This document shows positions 1 to 8,166 of a stretch of DNA of 64,000 nt, in pieces. The stretch's first letter is position 1, and each line of letters starts with the position of its first letter. The notes beneath the pieces are model-generated. The model did no database searches, had not been told where the DNA came from, and worked only from the letters and a program-made list of their open reading frames with translations. A program made the translations under genes and the position numbers. This DNA is from Nitratireductor thuwali (GTDB taxonomy: Bacteria; Pseudomonadota; Alphaproteobacteria; Rhizobiales; Rhizobiaceae): the NCBI RefSeq assembly GCF_036621415.1, contig NZ_CP030942.1:166501-230500 (forward strand), given 5' to 3'.

Positions 1-497
1 TGGCCGCACCGGATTCAGCGATCGCGTCGGCGCCGCTGATCTACGGCTACGTCAACTACGCCATGTCCGGCTTCCGGCCCCGCCGCCTTGCCTTCGCCGA
101 CATCCCGGCGGCCGGTCCCGACGGCCCGAAAGGGTCGGCCATCGGCGGCACCGGGATCGCGGTTTCGGCGTTCGGCGCGAATGTGGAAGCGGCCATCGAC
201 TTCGCCTATTGGATTGCCGGCGCCGAGGTCCAGCGCGGGCCGTTCCCGGCGGCCGGAGGCCAGCCCGGTCACGCCGCCGGCTGGGAGGACGACGCGGTGA
301 ACGCGGCCACCAGCGATTTCTACCGCAACACCAGGCAAACGCTGGAGCACGGCTGGCTGCGCCCGCGCCATAACGGCTACATGGCCTTCCAGCAAGAAGC
401 CTCGGACCGGCTGAACGAAGGATTGCGAGACGGCGAGGAAGCGGCGGGTGTCATCGGTGATCTGAACGCAATGTTCGCCGCGAGTTTTGGCCGGTAA
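1..497 (+). CDS. Sugar ABC transporter substrate-binding protein, C-terminal part (5' end outside window)
   Basis: The frame starting at base 3 is open from the window edge to TAA at 495-497, giving about 164 residues. The first in-frame ATG (63) lies inside the conserved part, so it is not taken as the start. Segments such as GPFPAAGGQPGHAAGW and RPRHNGYMAFQQEA resemble the C-terminal lobe of family-1 extracellular solute-binding proteins for carbohydrates. The protein would act in the periplasm, delivering a sugar to an ABC permease whose genes are presumably to the left. It converges on the lactonase gene at 613. The ligand cannot be judged from this fragment. Confidence 0.75.
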   Translation, partial: AAPDSAIASAPLIYGYVNYAMSGFRPRRLAFADIPAAGPDGPKGSAIGGTGIAVSAFGANVEAAIDFAYWIAGAEVQRGPFPAAGGQPGHAAGWEDDAVNAATSDFYRNTRQTLEHGWLRPRHNGYMAFQQEASDRLNEGLRDGEEAAGVIGDLNAMFAASFGR

Positions 498-584
498 AAA
501 ACGGGCCAGGACCGCTTTTTTCAGCTGAAACCGCCCGATCCGCCGCGATTTTCAGCCGGAAACCGGCCGAAATCCCCTGAAAAT
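496..584. terminator. Probable bidirectional terminator region between convergent genes
   Basis: Two weak hairpins lie between the converging stop codons. In the first, A6 (496-501) and CGG (502-504) face CCG (512-514) and T6 (516-521), so either strand ends in a U tract. In the second, ATTTTCAG (548-555) pairs with CTGAAAAT (577-584) around a CCGG-rich loop. Both are modest stems. The call rests mainly on position. Confidence 0.4.
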
Positions 585-612
585 TGCCCCTTTTCGGGCC
601 GTTTCTCCGCCC

Positions 613-1452
613 TCAGTCCAGACCCCAGATCCGCCTGGCGTTTTCGCGATAGACCTTGGCGCGCTCGCGGGCGGTGCAGCCGCCGAACAGCGCCTGGGTG
701 GCCGCCGCCCAGGGCGACAGGCCGCCGCCGAGCGTGCAGACCGGCCAGTCGCTACCCCAGACGAGGCGGTCGAAGCCGAAGCATTCGGCGGTGTGTTCGA
801 CATAGGGCCGCAGCGTGTCGAGCGTCCAGGTCTGCGCATCCGCATAGGCGATTACGCCGGAAATCTTGCCAACCACATTGGGACGCTTTGCGATCTCGCG
901 CATATGGGTGCGCCACGGCTCCACCGCCTCGCCCTTTATGTCGGGCACGCCGCAATGATCGAGGATGAACCGCACGTCAGGCGCGAGGTCCGCAAGCTCG
1001 ATGGCGCGGGGGATCTGGTGCGGCAGCACGCAGAGGTCGAAGGTGAAGCGGGTGCCGGAAAGGCGCTTGATGTTCTCGCGGAACATGGGGGCTTCGGAGA
1101 GCTCGTCCGGCATCACATGCAGCACGCGCCGGAATCCCTTCACCAGCGGGTTCTCCTGCTGACGCTCGACAAGCGCGGCAAAGCCTTCTTCCTCCGGCCG
1201 GGCGGACGAGATGGCGCCGACGATGAGGCTGCCTTCGCGGGCGGCAAGGCCCGCGACATAGTCGGTCTCGCGCTCGATCAGGGCGGGGGCGACATCCACC
1301 TCCATATGCAGGGCGGCCTCGATGCCGACGCGCCGGGCCTCGCGCTCATAGCTCTCATAGAGGAAGTCGCGGTTCAGCGCCGCCGCGCCGCCGAGCCAGG
1401 GATAGTCCAGCGCGGTTTTGTCGATGACATGCAGATGCGTGTCGATGAACAT
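613..1452 (-). CDS. Amidohydrolase-family lactonase, probable L-fuconolactonase
   Basis: 279 residues, the usual length for amidohydrolase-2 (COG3618) sugar lactonases. The metal-site signature THLH is at residues 5-8, a His is in ILDHCG near 163, and the late catalytic Asp is in VWGSDWPV near 240. Such enzymes open sugar-acid lactones in the cytoplasm. L-fuconolactonase is the best fit because L-fuconate dehydratase and the downstream enzymes are in the facing operon. A purine-rich ribosome site (GGGGAGA) precedes the ATG at 1452. It lies downstream of the IclR regulator on the same strand, probably as its operon partner. Rhamnonolactonase or another sugar lactonase is possible. Confidence 0.78.
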   Translation of the reverse strand: MFIDTHLHVIDKTALDYPWLGGAAALNRDFLYESYEREARRVGIEAALHMEVDVAPALIERETDYVAGLAAREGSLIVGAISSARPEEEGFAALVERQQENPLVKGFRRVLHVMPDELSEAPMFRENIKRLSGTRFTFDLCVLPHQIPRAIELADLAPDVRFILDHCGVPDIKGEAVEPWRTHMREIAKRPNVVGKISGVIAYADAQTWTLDTLRPYVEHTAECFGFDRLVWGSDWPVCTLGGGLSPWAAATQALFGGCTARERAKVYRENARRIWGLD

Positions 1453-1524
1453 CGTCTATTCTCCCCTCCCCGGGGATTTCTCGGATGGGGGCGACCGGCT
1501 CAAGACGACCGCCTCGGACAGAAA

Positions 1525-2307
1525 TCATATGTGGCGCATCCCCGCGCCGGCCAGCTCCGAAAGTTTCCCGGCGGTCTTCAGCACCAGCTGCATGGTGCCG
1601 GAGATGTCGGGGCCGGCCTGCGGCCCCACCAGTGCGATGTAGGGCACGGTCAGCGCCGCGATGGACTTGCCATCGGGACCGAGCACCGGGGCCGACAGGT
1701 TGAACACCCCCGCGGTCTGGGCACTCGGCATCAATTCATAGCCGCGATCGCGTATCTGATCCAGCCGGTCGAAGAACTCCGGCGAAAGTTCCGGCTTCTC
1801 GTTGCTGCGCGCGTTCTCGGCAATCATCATCTCGCGCTCTTCCGGCGAGCGGAACGCCAGCAGAATATGGCCCGATCCGGTGTCGAACAGGCCGATGTGC
1901 GAGCCGACGCGGATCGATATGCCCCAATAGCCCGGCGCCTCCTGCTGGGCGATGACGACGGCGAAGCCCCGGTCGAAGACGGCGAGCTGATTCGCCTGGC
2001 GCGTCATCTCCGCAAGCTCGCGCATCAGCGGCGTGGCGTAGGAGACGAGGCGGCGCACGGGAGCGTGAAGCTGGGCGAGACCGAACAGTTTCAATGTCAG
2101 CGCATAGCGGTCGCCGTCGATGCGGGTCACGTATCCGCGCCGCACCAGCCGGTCCAGCATGCGGTAGAACTCGTTGGGGCTGCGCTCGAGCTTCTTGGCG
2201 ATCTCGGCCTGGGTCAGCCCGCCGTCGACGCCGGCCAGCAATTCGAGAATGTCGAGACCCTTGTCCAGGGCGGGCGCGCGGTAGCGTTCGCTATCTTCAC
2301 CGGTCAC
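1525..2307 (-). CDS. IclR-family transcriptional regulator
   Basis: 260 residues from a GTG start at 2307. An N-terminal winged helix (about residues 9-75, with GLTQAEIAKKLERSPNEFYR) is followed by the IclR effector domain (about 85-255). GTG 2307 is preferred because GGAG lies 6 bases before it. An upstream ATG at 2367 would add 20 residues that look unrelated to the family and would place half of the inverted repeat at 2332-2340 inside the gene. The gene is divergent from the sugar ABC operon and most likely controls it and its own lactonase neighbour. IclR proteins can repress or activate; the ligand is presumably a pathway intermediate. Confidence 0.85.
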   Translation of the reverse strand: MTGEDSERYRAPALDKGLDILELLAGVDGGLTQAEIAKKLERSPNEFYRMLDRLVRRGYVTRIDGDRYALTLKLFGLAQLHAPVRRLVSYATPLMRELAEMTRQANQLAVFDRGFAVVIAQQEAPGYWGISIRVGSHIGLFDTGSGHILLAFRSPEEREMMIAENARSNEKPELSPEFFDRLDQIRDRGYELMPSAQTAGVFNLSAPVLGPDGKSIAALTVPYIALVGPQAGPDISGTMQLVLKTAGKLSELAGAGMRHI

Positions 2308-2331
2308 GGCTTTCTCCAGTAAATTTTCGGC

Positions 2332-2406
2332 TTCATATACGGAAACGGCGGCGCAAAGCAACGACATTGCGCTTGACGGTTCATGAATGGAATGTTTGTA
2401 TATGAA
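2332..2406. promoter_or_regulatory. Inverted-repeat operator candidate for the IclR regulator
   Basis: TTCATATAC at 2332-2340 and GTATATGAA at 2398-2406 are perfect inverted copies separated by 57 bases, in the divergent gap between the regulator and the binding-protein gene. One half lies in the regulator leader and the other overlaps the -10 region of the operon promoter. This suits co-binding by an IclR dimer or tetramer. It is read from sequence only, with no footprint data. Confidence 0.5.
2373..2401 (+). promoter_or_regulatory. Sigma-70-type promoter of the fucose-type ABC operon
   Basis: TTGACG at 2373-2378 is followed after 17 bases by TTGTAT at 2396-2401 (or TGTATA after 18). It is the only good -35/-10 pair before the binding-protein gene at 2490 and overlaps the right operator half. 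Confidence 0.5.
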
Positions 2407-2489
2407 TTAAGCTCTCGTCTTTGCAGAGCGACGCCAGTGGCGCTTCACCGGAAAACCGGCGGGAGCGTTTGTTGTTTGGGAGGAAATCC

Positions 2490-3809
2490 ATGAAACATTT
2501 CGTCACCGGCGCGTCCGCCGGCGTAATCGCGCTGGCAATCGGCGCGGGCTCGGCAATGGCGCAGGAACTGCCCGGTAAATTCGACGGCGTCACGATCGAC
2601 GCCAAGCTCATCGGCGGCCAGCAGTACGAGGCGCTCTACGCGCGCATCGCCGAATGGGAACAGGCGACCGGGGCCAAGGTCAATGTCGTCTCCAAGAAAA
2701 ACCATTTCGAGCTCGACAAGGAGATCAAGTCCGACATCGCAACCGGCACGATAAGCTGGTGCGTGGGCTCCAACCACTCCTCCTTCGCGCCGCAATATCC
2801 GGGCATCTATGCCGATCTTTCCGCGCTGCTTCCCAGCGAGGAGATCGAGGCCTTCGTTCCGGCCAATATCGCCGCCTCCACGCTCGGCGGTAAGCTGGTG
2901 ATGCTGCCGCGCGCGCAGTTCGACGTTTCGGCGCTCTATTATCAAAAGAGCCTTTACGAGGACGAGGCCAAGGCGGCCGAGTTCAAGGAGCAGTACGGCT
3001 ACGACCTGGCGCCGCCCGAGACATGGGAACAGGTCGCCGACCAGGCCAAGTTCTTCGCCAACCCGCCGGATTTCTACGGCACGCAATATGCCGGCAAGGA
3101 AGAGGCCATCAATGGCCGCTTCTACGAGATGCTCGTCGCCGAGGGCGGCGAATATCTCAATGCCGACGGCGAGCCCGCCTTCAACTCGGAAGCCGGCGTG
3201 CGCGCGCTCGACTGGTTCGTCGACCTCTACAAGGCCAAAGCCGTTCCGGCCGGCACCACCAACTATCTGTGGGACGATCTGGGCCAGGGCTTTGCCTCCG
3301 GCACCGTCGCGCTCAATCTCGACTGGCCGGGCTGGGCCGCGTTCTTCAACGATCCGGCTTCCTCCAAGGTCGCCGGCAATGTCGGCGTGAAGGTGCAGCC
3401 GAAGGGCTCTTCGGGCAAGCGCACCGGCTGGTCCGGCCATCACGGCTTCTCGGTCACCGAAAGCTGCGGCGACAAGGAAGCCGCCGCGTCGCTGGTCTGG
3501 TGGCTGACCAACGAGGACAGCCAGAAGCTCGAAGCCTCCGCCGGCCCGCTGCCCACCCGCACCGCGGTCTGGGAATGGGTGGTTGCCGAGGCCGAGGGCG
3601 ATGCCTACCGCCAGGAAGTGCTCTCCGCGTTCCAGCAGGCAGCCGAGCATGCCTTCCCTGTGCCGCAGACGGCCTCCTGGATCGAAATCTCGAATGCCGT
3701 CTATCCCGAGCTGCAAGCCGCCATTCTCGGCGACAAGACATCTCAGCAAGCGCTCGACGACGCCGCCCAGAAGGCGACGGAAATCCTCGAGGATGCGGGC
3801 GAACTATGA
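2490..3809 (+). CDS. Sugar ABC transporter substrate-binding protein
   Basis: 439 residues from ATG 2490, chosen because GGGAGGAA lies just upstream and a clean signal peptide follows (about residues 1-24, cleavage after AMA before QE). An in-frame ATG at 2421 would bury the signal peptide. The mature part has family-1 solute-binding features, including a GWSGHHGF segment near the hinge. It is the periplasmic receptor for the permeases and ATPase encoded next. Ligand inferred from neighbours: L-fucose or a similar sugar or sugar acid. A strong hairpin follows the gene, common after binding-protein genes that are expressed above their permeases. Confidence 0.88.
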   Translation: MKHFVTGASAGVIALAIGAGSAMAQELPGKFDGVTIDAKLIGGQQYEALYARIAEWEQATGAKVNVVSKKNHFELDKEIKSDIATGTISWCVGSNHSSFAPQYPGIYADLSALLPSEEIEAFVPANIAASTLGGKLVMLPRAQFDVSALYYQKSLYEDEAKAAEFKEQYGYDLAPPETWEQVADQAKFFANPPDFYGTQYAGKEEAINGRFYEMLVAEGGEYLNADGEPAFNSEAGVRALDWFVDLYKAKAVPAGTTNYLWDDLGQGFASGTVALNLDWPGWAAFFNDPASSKVAGNVGVKVQPKGSSGKRTGWSGHHGFSVTESCGDKEAAASLVWWLTNEDSQKLEASAGPLPTRTAVWEWVVAEAEGDAYRQEVLSAFQQAAEHAFPVPQTASWIEISNAVYPELQAAILGDKTSQQALDDAAQKATEILEDAGEL

Positions 3810-3858
3810 GCTCCCAACGGGAAGGGCGTAAGATCCTTCCCCTGCATGACGGCCAACT

Positions 3859-3890
3859 CCGGCGCGCCGAAAGGCGCGCCGGCTTTTCTG
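3859..3890 (+). terminator. Strong hairpin after the binding-protein gene (attenuator or mRNA stabiliser)
   Basis: A perfect 10-bp stem, CCGGCGCGCC (3859-3868) with GGCGCGCCGG (3873-3882), closed by a GAAA tetraloop and followed by CTTTTCT. Placed 49 bases after the binding-protein stop and before the first permease, it could end most transcripts or protect the upstream mRNA. The rest of the 186-base gap shows no gene. Confidence 0.7.
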
Positions 3891-3995
3891 AAACCGTGAG
3901 TGTCGACGGACCCGATTTTACAGATGCGTTTGACGCAGTGCCCTGCAGCACCCCGTGAAACGCAATAGTAGAATGAACTTGAGGCGAAGCACCCC

Positions 3996-4892
3996 ATGAA
4001 AAGCTGGCGATTACCGGCGCCCTTCCTGCTCCTCTTGCCGACCTTCATCGTACTGGCCGCCGTCGTCGTCGTGCCGCTGCTGCTTTCGGTCTATTCCAGC
4101 TTCACGCCCTTCAGGCTGACACGGCCCGATTCCATCTGGATCTTCATCGGGTTCCGCAATTACGAGCGGCTTCTGGCCGACTGGGACTTCTGGGTGGCTT
4201 TCGGCCGCACGGTCCTGTTGCTGACCGTCGCTCTCAACCTGGAAATGATCCTCGGGCTGGGGCTCGCCATGCTGGTCGAGAAGGCCACGCGCGGCCAGCG
4301 CGCCTTACGCACGGTCATGATGTTTCCGATGATGTTCTCGCCCATCCTCGTGGGCTTCCAGTTCAAATTCATGTTCAACGACAATATCGGTCTCATCAAC
4401 AACGCCCTGCAGTCGCTGGGGCTGACCGACCGGGCGATCCCCTGGCTGATCGACGGCACACTCGCCTTCATCGCGATCCTGACGGCCGAAGTCTGGTCCT
4501 CCACCTCCGTCTTCGCCATCTTCATCCTGTCCGGGCTGATGGCCATGCCGAAGGAGCCGATGGAGGCCGCCCGCGTCGACGGCTGCACGCCGTGGCAGAC
4601 CTTCCGCTACGTCACCTGGCCCTTCATCATGCCCTTCGCCTTCATCGCCATGACCATCCGCTCTCTAGACATCGCGCGCGCCTACGACATCGTGAAGATC
4701 ATGACCGATGGCGGACCGGCCAAGCGCACCGAGATCCTGTGGACGCTGATCGCCCGCACCGGCTACTCCGACGCACGCATGGGGCTGGCCAACGCGATGG
4801 CCTATTTCGCCATCTTCCTGTCGATCGTGTTCACGGTCATCTTCTTCCGCAAGCTGGCGCAGGCGCGCAGCCAGATCGGGGCGGAGTGGTAG
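3996..4892 (+). CDS. Sugar ABC transporter permease (MalF/UgpA type)
   Basis: 298 residues with about six membrane helices, the first at about residues 7-31 (long LLLL/VVVV run). The ATPase-docking EAA loop is visible as EAARVDGCTPWQTFRYVTWP near residues 189-208. It forms the inner-membrane channel with the next gene product. No strong ribosome site is evident before ATG 3996, so the start is less certain than the family. It follows the intercistronic hairpin and is separated by 2 bases from the second permease. Confidence 0.88.
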   Translation: MKSWRLPAPFLLLLPTFIVLAAVVVVPLLLSVYSSFTPFRLTRPDSIWIFIGFRNYERLLADWDFWVAFGRTVLLLTVALNLEMILGLGLAMLVEKATRGQRALRTVMMFPMMFSPILVGFQFKFMFNDNIGLINNALQSLGLTDRAIPWLIDGTLAFIAILTAEVWSSTSVFAIFILSGLMAMPKEPMEAARVDGCTPWQTFRYVTWPFIMPFAFIAMTIRSLDIARAYDIVKIMTDGGPAKRTEILWTLIARTGYSDARMGLANAMAYFAIFLSIVFTVIFFRKLAQARSQIGAEW

Positions 4893-4894
4893 AG

Positions 4895-5761
4895 ATGGAC
4901 AAGAACGCCACACATCGCGTCAAGCGCGGCTTCCTGAAAGCGGCCCATCTTTTCGGCCTGTTCATCGCCATGGCGATCATCTGCCTGCCGGGCCTCTGGA
5001 TCGTATTGTCCTCGCTGCGTCCGACGGTCGAGATCATGGCCAAGCCGCCGGTCTGGATCCCGAGGGACCTTTCCTTCGACGCCTATGTCGCCATGTTCTC
5101 GGGCGTCGGCCAGGGCGGCATTCCGGTGATCGAGTATTTCCGCAACTCGCTGGTCATCTCCGTCACCTCCACGGTGATCGCGCTGGCCATCGGCATGGCC
5201 GGCGGCTACGCCTTCGCACGCTACCGCTTCGCCTTCAAATCCTCGATCTTCCTGGGCTTCATGCTGACGCGTACCGTGCCCGGCATCGCCCTGTCGCTTC
5301 CGCTCTTCTACGTCTATGCGAAGCTCGGCATCATCGACACGCATTTCGGGCTGATCATGGCCTATGTCGCGCTCAACGTGCCCTTTACCGTATGGCTGAT
5401 CGACGGCTTCTTCCGCCAGGTGCCGAAGGATCTGGCGGAGGCAGCGCAGATCGACGGCTGCACGCGCTGGCAGGCCTTCTGGCAGGTCGAGTTTCCGCTG
5501 GCCCGCCCCGGCATCGCCTCGGCCGGCATCTTCGCCTTCCTGATCTCGTGGAACGAATTCGCGCTCGCCTCGCAGCTCACCCGCTCGGTGAACTCGAAGA
5601 CCCTGCCGGTCGGCCTCCTCGATTACACGGCCGAGTTCACCATCGACTGGCGCGGCATGTGCGCGCTGGCCGTGGTGATGATCATCCCGGCGCTGACCCT
5701 CACCTTTATCGTCCAGAAGCACCTCGTATCGGGCCTCACCTCCGGCGCGGTGAAAGGATGA
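4895..5761 (+). CDS. Sugar ABC transporter permease (MalG/UgpE type)
   Basis: 288 residues from ATG 4895, with GGAG 8 bases upstream. Longer in-frame starts run through the previous gene and are rejected. It has about six membrane helices and an EAA loop, EAAQIDGCTRWQAFWQVEFP, near residues 186-205. It pairs with the upstream permease. The stop codon TGA (5759-5761) is immediately followed by the left inverted repeat of a small inserted element. The stop context GTGAAAGGATGA also appears to hold the original ribosome site of the ATPase gene. Confidence 0.88.
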   Translation: MDKNATHRVKRGFLKAAHLFGLFIAMAIICLPGLWIVLSSLRPTVEIMAKPPVWIPRDLSFDAYVAMFSGVGQGGIPVIEYFRNSLVISVTSTVIALAIGMAGGYAFARYRFAFKSSIFLGFMLTRTVPGIALSLPLFYVYAKLGIIDTHFGLIMAYVALNVPFTVWLIDGFFRQVPKDLAEAAQIDGCTRWQAFWQVEFPLARPGIASAGIFAFLISWNEFALASQLTRSVNSKTLPVGLLDYTAEFTIDWRGMCALAVVMIIPALTLTFIVQKHLVSGLTSGAVKG

Positions 5762-5939
5762 TATACCAAGGAGTACTGATAATGACCGATCTGATGAGAC
5801 AGGACGATCCGCTGGCTAGGCGCGCCGTGGCGGCGTTGCGCCACGCTTACGATGCAAAGGCATCGCGGCGCGCGGCGCGCCTTGCCACGACACGCGATAC
5901 CTCCGGTCAGACCGGTCATTATCAGTACTCCTTGGTATA
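5762..5939. mobile_element. MITE-like element with 27-bp perfect terminal inverted repeats
   Basis: Bases 5762-5788 and 5913-5939 are perfect inverted copies. With one mismatch the arms extend to 33 bp (5762-5794 and 5907-5939). Each outer end reads TATACCAAGG on its own strand, and the TA at each edge could be a target duplication, as in IS630/Tc1-type insertion. The interior carries further GC-rich inverted segments (GTGGCG and CGCCAC near 5826-5843), so the whole element can fold. There is no transposase, so movement would need one in trans. It sits exactly between permease and ATPase genes. Family assignment is inference. Confidence 0.75.
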
Positions 5940-5940
5940 A
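5782..5940 (+). CDS. Micro-ORF carried by the inverted-repeat element, coupled to the ATPase gene
   Basis: 52 codons from ATG 5782 to TAA 5938-5940. AAGGAG at 5768-5773, inside the left repeat, is 8 bases before the ATG, a good ribosome site. The frame spans the whole element and stops one base before the ATPase ATG at 5942, an ideal arrangement for translational coupling. The product (starting MTDLMRQDDP, ending HYQYSLV) has no recognisable domain. Its value is probably the act of translation rather than the peptide. No homology is claimed, and it could be fortuitous. Confidence 0.4.
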   Translation: MTDLMRQDDPLARRAVAALRHAYDAKASRRAARLATTRDTSGQTGHYQYSLV

Positions 5941-5941
5941 C

Positions 5942-7039
5942 ATGGCACCCGTTTCCTTGAACAAGCTCGTCAAGCGCTACGGAGCGACCCAGGTGGTGCA
6001 CGGCATCGACCTCGATGTCGCCGACCGCGAGTTCATCGCCCTTGTCGGCCCGTCGGGCTGCGGCAAGTCCACCACGCTGCGCATGATCGCGGGGCTGGAG
6101 GACATTTCGGGCGGCGACATCCGCATCGGCGGCCACATCGTCAACGACCTGCCGCCGCGCGCCCGCAACATCTCCATGGTGTTCCAGTCCTATGCGCTCT
6201 ACCCGCACATGACGGTGGCGGAGAATATGGGCTTCTCGCTGAAGATCGCCGGCAAGGACAAGGCCGAGATCGAAAAGCGCGTGGCCGAGGCGGCAAAGAC
6301 GCTCAGCCTGGAAGCCCTCCTGGAGCGGCGGCCCTCGCAACTTTCGGGCGGACAGCGCCAGCGGGTGGCGATGGGCCGCGCCATCGTGCGCAACCCGGAG
6401 GTCTTCCTGTTCGACGAGCCGTTGTCGAACCTCGACGCCAAGCTGCGCACGCAGATGCGCACCGAGATCAAGAAGCTGCACGCCAAGGTGCAGTCGACGG
6501 TCATCTACGTGACCCACGACCAGGTGGAGGCGATGACGCTGGCCGACCGCATCGTCATCATGCGCGACGGCCATATCGAGCAGGTGGGAACGCCCGAGGA
6601 CGTGTTTCACCGCCCGGCCACGCTGTTCGTCGCCGGCTTCATCGGCTCCCCGCCCATGAATCTGCGCGAGGCCGTCGTCAGCGACGGCAAGCTGATGTTC
6701 AGGGGCGGCGACAGCCTGCCCATCCCCGCCCGGTTCCGCGAGAAGGTGTCGGTCGGGCAGGAAGTGGTCTTCGGCTTGCGCCCCGACGACCTTTATCCCA
6801 CCGGGCATGGCATCCATTCGGGCGAGGCCCACGAGGTGCACGAGATGGAGCGCACCGTCTCCATCACCGAACCGCTGGGCAACGAGACGCTGGTCTTCGT
6901 CAATTTCGACGGGATGGAATGGGTTTCGCGCATGCTCAACCCCCGCCAGATGAAGCGCGGCGATACCGTCAATCTCTCCTTCGACCTGTCGCAGGCCCAT
7001 CTGTTCGAGGCCGGAACGGGCAAGAGCCTCAGGAGCTAG
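5942..7039 (+). CDS. Sugar ABC transporter ATP-binding protein (MalK/UgpC type)
   Basis: 365 residues from ATG 5942. Walker A GPSGCGKST is at residues 36-44, Q-loop FQSYALYPHMT from 81, signature LSGGQRQR at 134-141, Walker B VFLFDEP at 154-160, and H-loop THD at 191-193. The C-terminal third is the OB-fold (TOBE) extension of the MalK group. It energises the two permeases upstream. It has no ribosome site directly before the ATG; the adjacent bases are the right arm of the inserted element, reading CTCCTTGG, the complement of such a site. Translation probably relies on coupling with the micro-ORF. Confidence 0.93.
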   Translation: MAPVSLNKLVKRYGATQVVHGIDLDVADREFIALVGPSGCGKSTTLRMIAGLEDISGGDIRIGGHIVNDLPPRARNISMVFQSYALYPHMTVAENMGFSLKIAGKDKAEIEKRVAEAAKTLSLEALLERRPSQLSGGQRQRVAMGRAIVRNPEVFLFDEPLSNLDAKLRTQMRTEIKKLHAKVQSTVIYVTHDQVEAMTLADRIVIMRDGHIEQVGTPEDVFHRPATLFVAGFIGSPPMNLREAVVSDGKLMFRGGDSLPIPARFREKVSVGQEVVFGLRPDDLYPTGHGIHSGEAHEVHEMERTVSITEPLGNETLVFVNFDGMEWVSRMLNPRQMKRGDTVNLSFDLSQAHLFEAGTGKSLRS

Positions 7040-7043
7040 AACC

Positions 7044-8165
7044 ATGGCACGCATCGAGAAGATCGAGCTGCGGATGGTCGACCTGGTGCCGAAGGTCAAG
7101 CGCACCGACGCCATCCAGAGCTTTATCAGCCAGGAAACGCCCATCGTCGTCGTCACCGATGCGGACGGGGCGACCGGCCTTGGATATTCCTACACGATAG
7201 GCACGGGCGGCTCCTCCGTGATGCGGCTTCTGGCCGATCATCTGGCGCCCCGCCTGATCGGCCGCGATGCCGACCGCATCGAGGCGATCTGGCACGAGCT
7301 GGAATTCGCCACCCATGCCACGACCATCGGCGCCATCACGGCCATCGCGCTTGCCGCCGTGGACACGGCGCTTTGGGACCTGCGGGCAAAGAAGCAGGGC
7401 CTGCCGCTGTGGAAGCTGGCCGGCGGCGCCAGGGACCGGGCGCCGCTCTACACCACCGAGGGCGGCTGGCTGCATATCGAGGCAGAGGCGCTGGTCGAGG
7501 ATGCGCTGGACGCCAGGGCGCAGGGCTTCGCCGGCTCCAAGGTGAAGATCGGCAAGCCGTCCGGCGCCGAGGATTTCCGCCGGCTGGAAGCGGTGCGCAA
7601 GGCGGTCGGCGACGACTACGAGATCATGACCGACTGCAATCAGGGTTTCACTGTGGACGAGGCGATCCGCCGCGCGGCGCGCCTGCGCCCGCTCGATCTC
7701 GCCTGGATCGAGGAGCCGCTGCCGGCCGACGACATGGACGGGCATGTGCGCCTCAGCCGCTCGACATCCACGCCGATCGCCATCGGCGAATCGCTCTATT
7801 CGATCCGCCATTTCCGCGAATACATGCAGAAGGGCGCGTGCTCCATCGTGCAGGTGGATGTGGGGCGCATCGGCGGCATCACGCCGTGGCTGAAGGTGGC
7901 GCACATGGCCGAAGCCTTCGACATCCCCGTCTGCCCGCATTTCCTGATGGAGCTTCACGTCAGCCTCGTCTGCGCAGTGCCGAACGGGAAGTATGTGGAG
8001 TATATTCCGCAGCTCGACGACATCACCGGCAGCCGCATGAAGGTCGAGGACGGCCACGCGGTCGCGCCGTCCGAGCCGGGGCTGGGAATCGACTGGGACT
8101 GCGACGCGCTGAAGGCGCGCAGCATCGCCGACTTCACGACCGAGATAACCGCCAGGGGAGGATGA
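7044..8165 (+). CDS. Enolase-superfamily enzyme, mandelate racemase subgroup (sugar acid dehydratase-like)
   Basis: 373 residues, typical length. The catalytic set is complete: KxK at K166/K168 (SKVKIGK), metal ligands D197 (TDCNQ), E223 (IEEP) and E249 (GES), and the His-Asp dyad H299 (CPHF) with D272 (VQVDVGRIGG). That pattern is typical of acid-sugar dehydratases and racemases. It is distinct from the L-fuconate dehydratase at 11952, so the cluster has two such enzymes. A second substrate is likely but cannot be named. It lies 4 bases after the ATPase gene and 1 base before the mutarotase gene. Confidence 0.85.
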   Translation: MARIEKIELRMVDLVPKVKRTDAIQSFISQETPIVVVTDADGATGLGYSYTIGTGGSSVMRLLADHLAPRLIGRDADRIEAIWHELEFATHATTIGAITAIALAAVDTALWDLRAKKQGLPLWKLAGGARDRAPLYTTEGGWLHIEAEALVEDALDARAQGFAGSKVKIGKPSGAEDFRRLEAVRKAVGDDYEIMTDCNQGFTVDEAIRRAARLRPLDLAWIEEPLPADDMDGHVRLSRSTSTPIAIGESLYSIRHFREYMQKGACSIVQVDVGRIGGITPWLKVAHMAEAFDIPVCPHFLMELHVSLVCAVPNGKYVEYIPQLDDITGSRMKVEDGHAVAPSEPGLGIDWDCDALKARSIADFTTEITARGG

Positions 8166-8166
8166 C

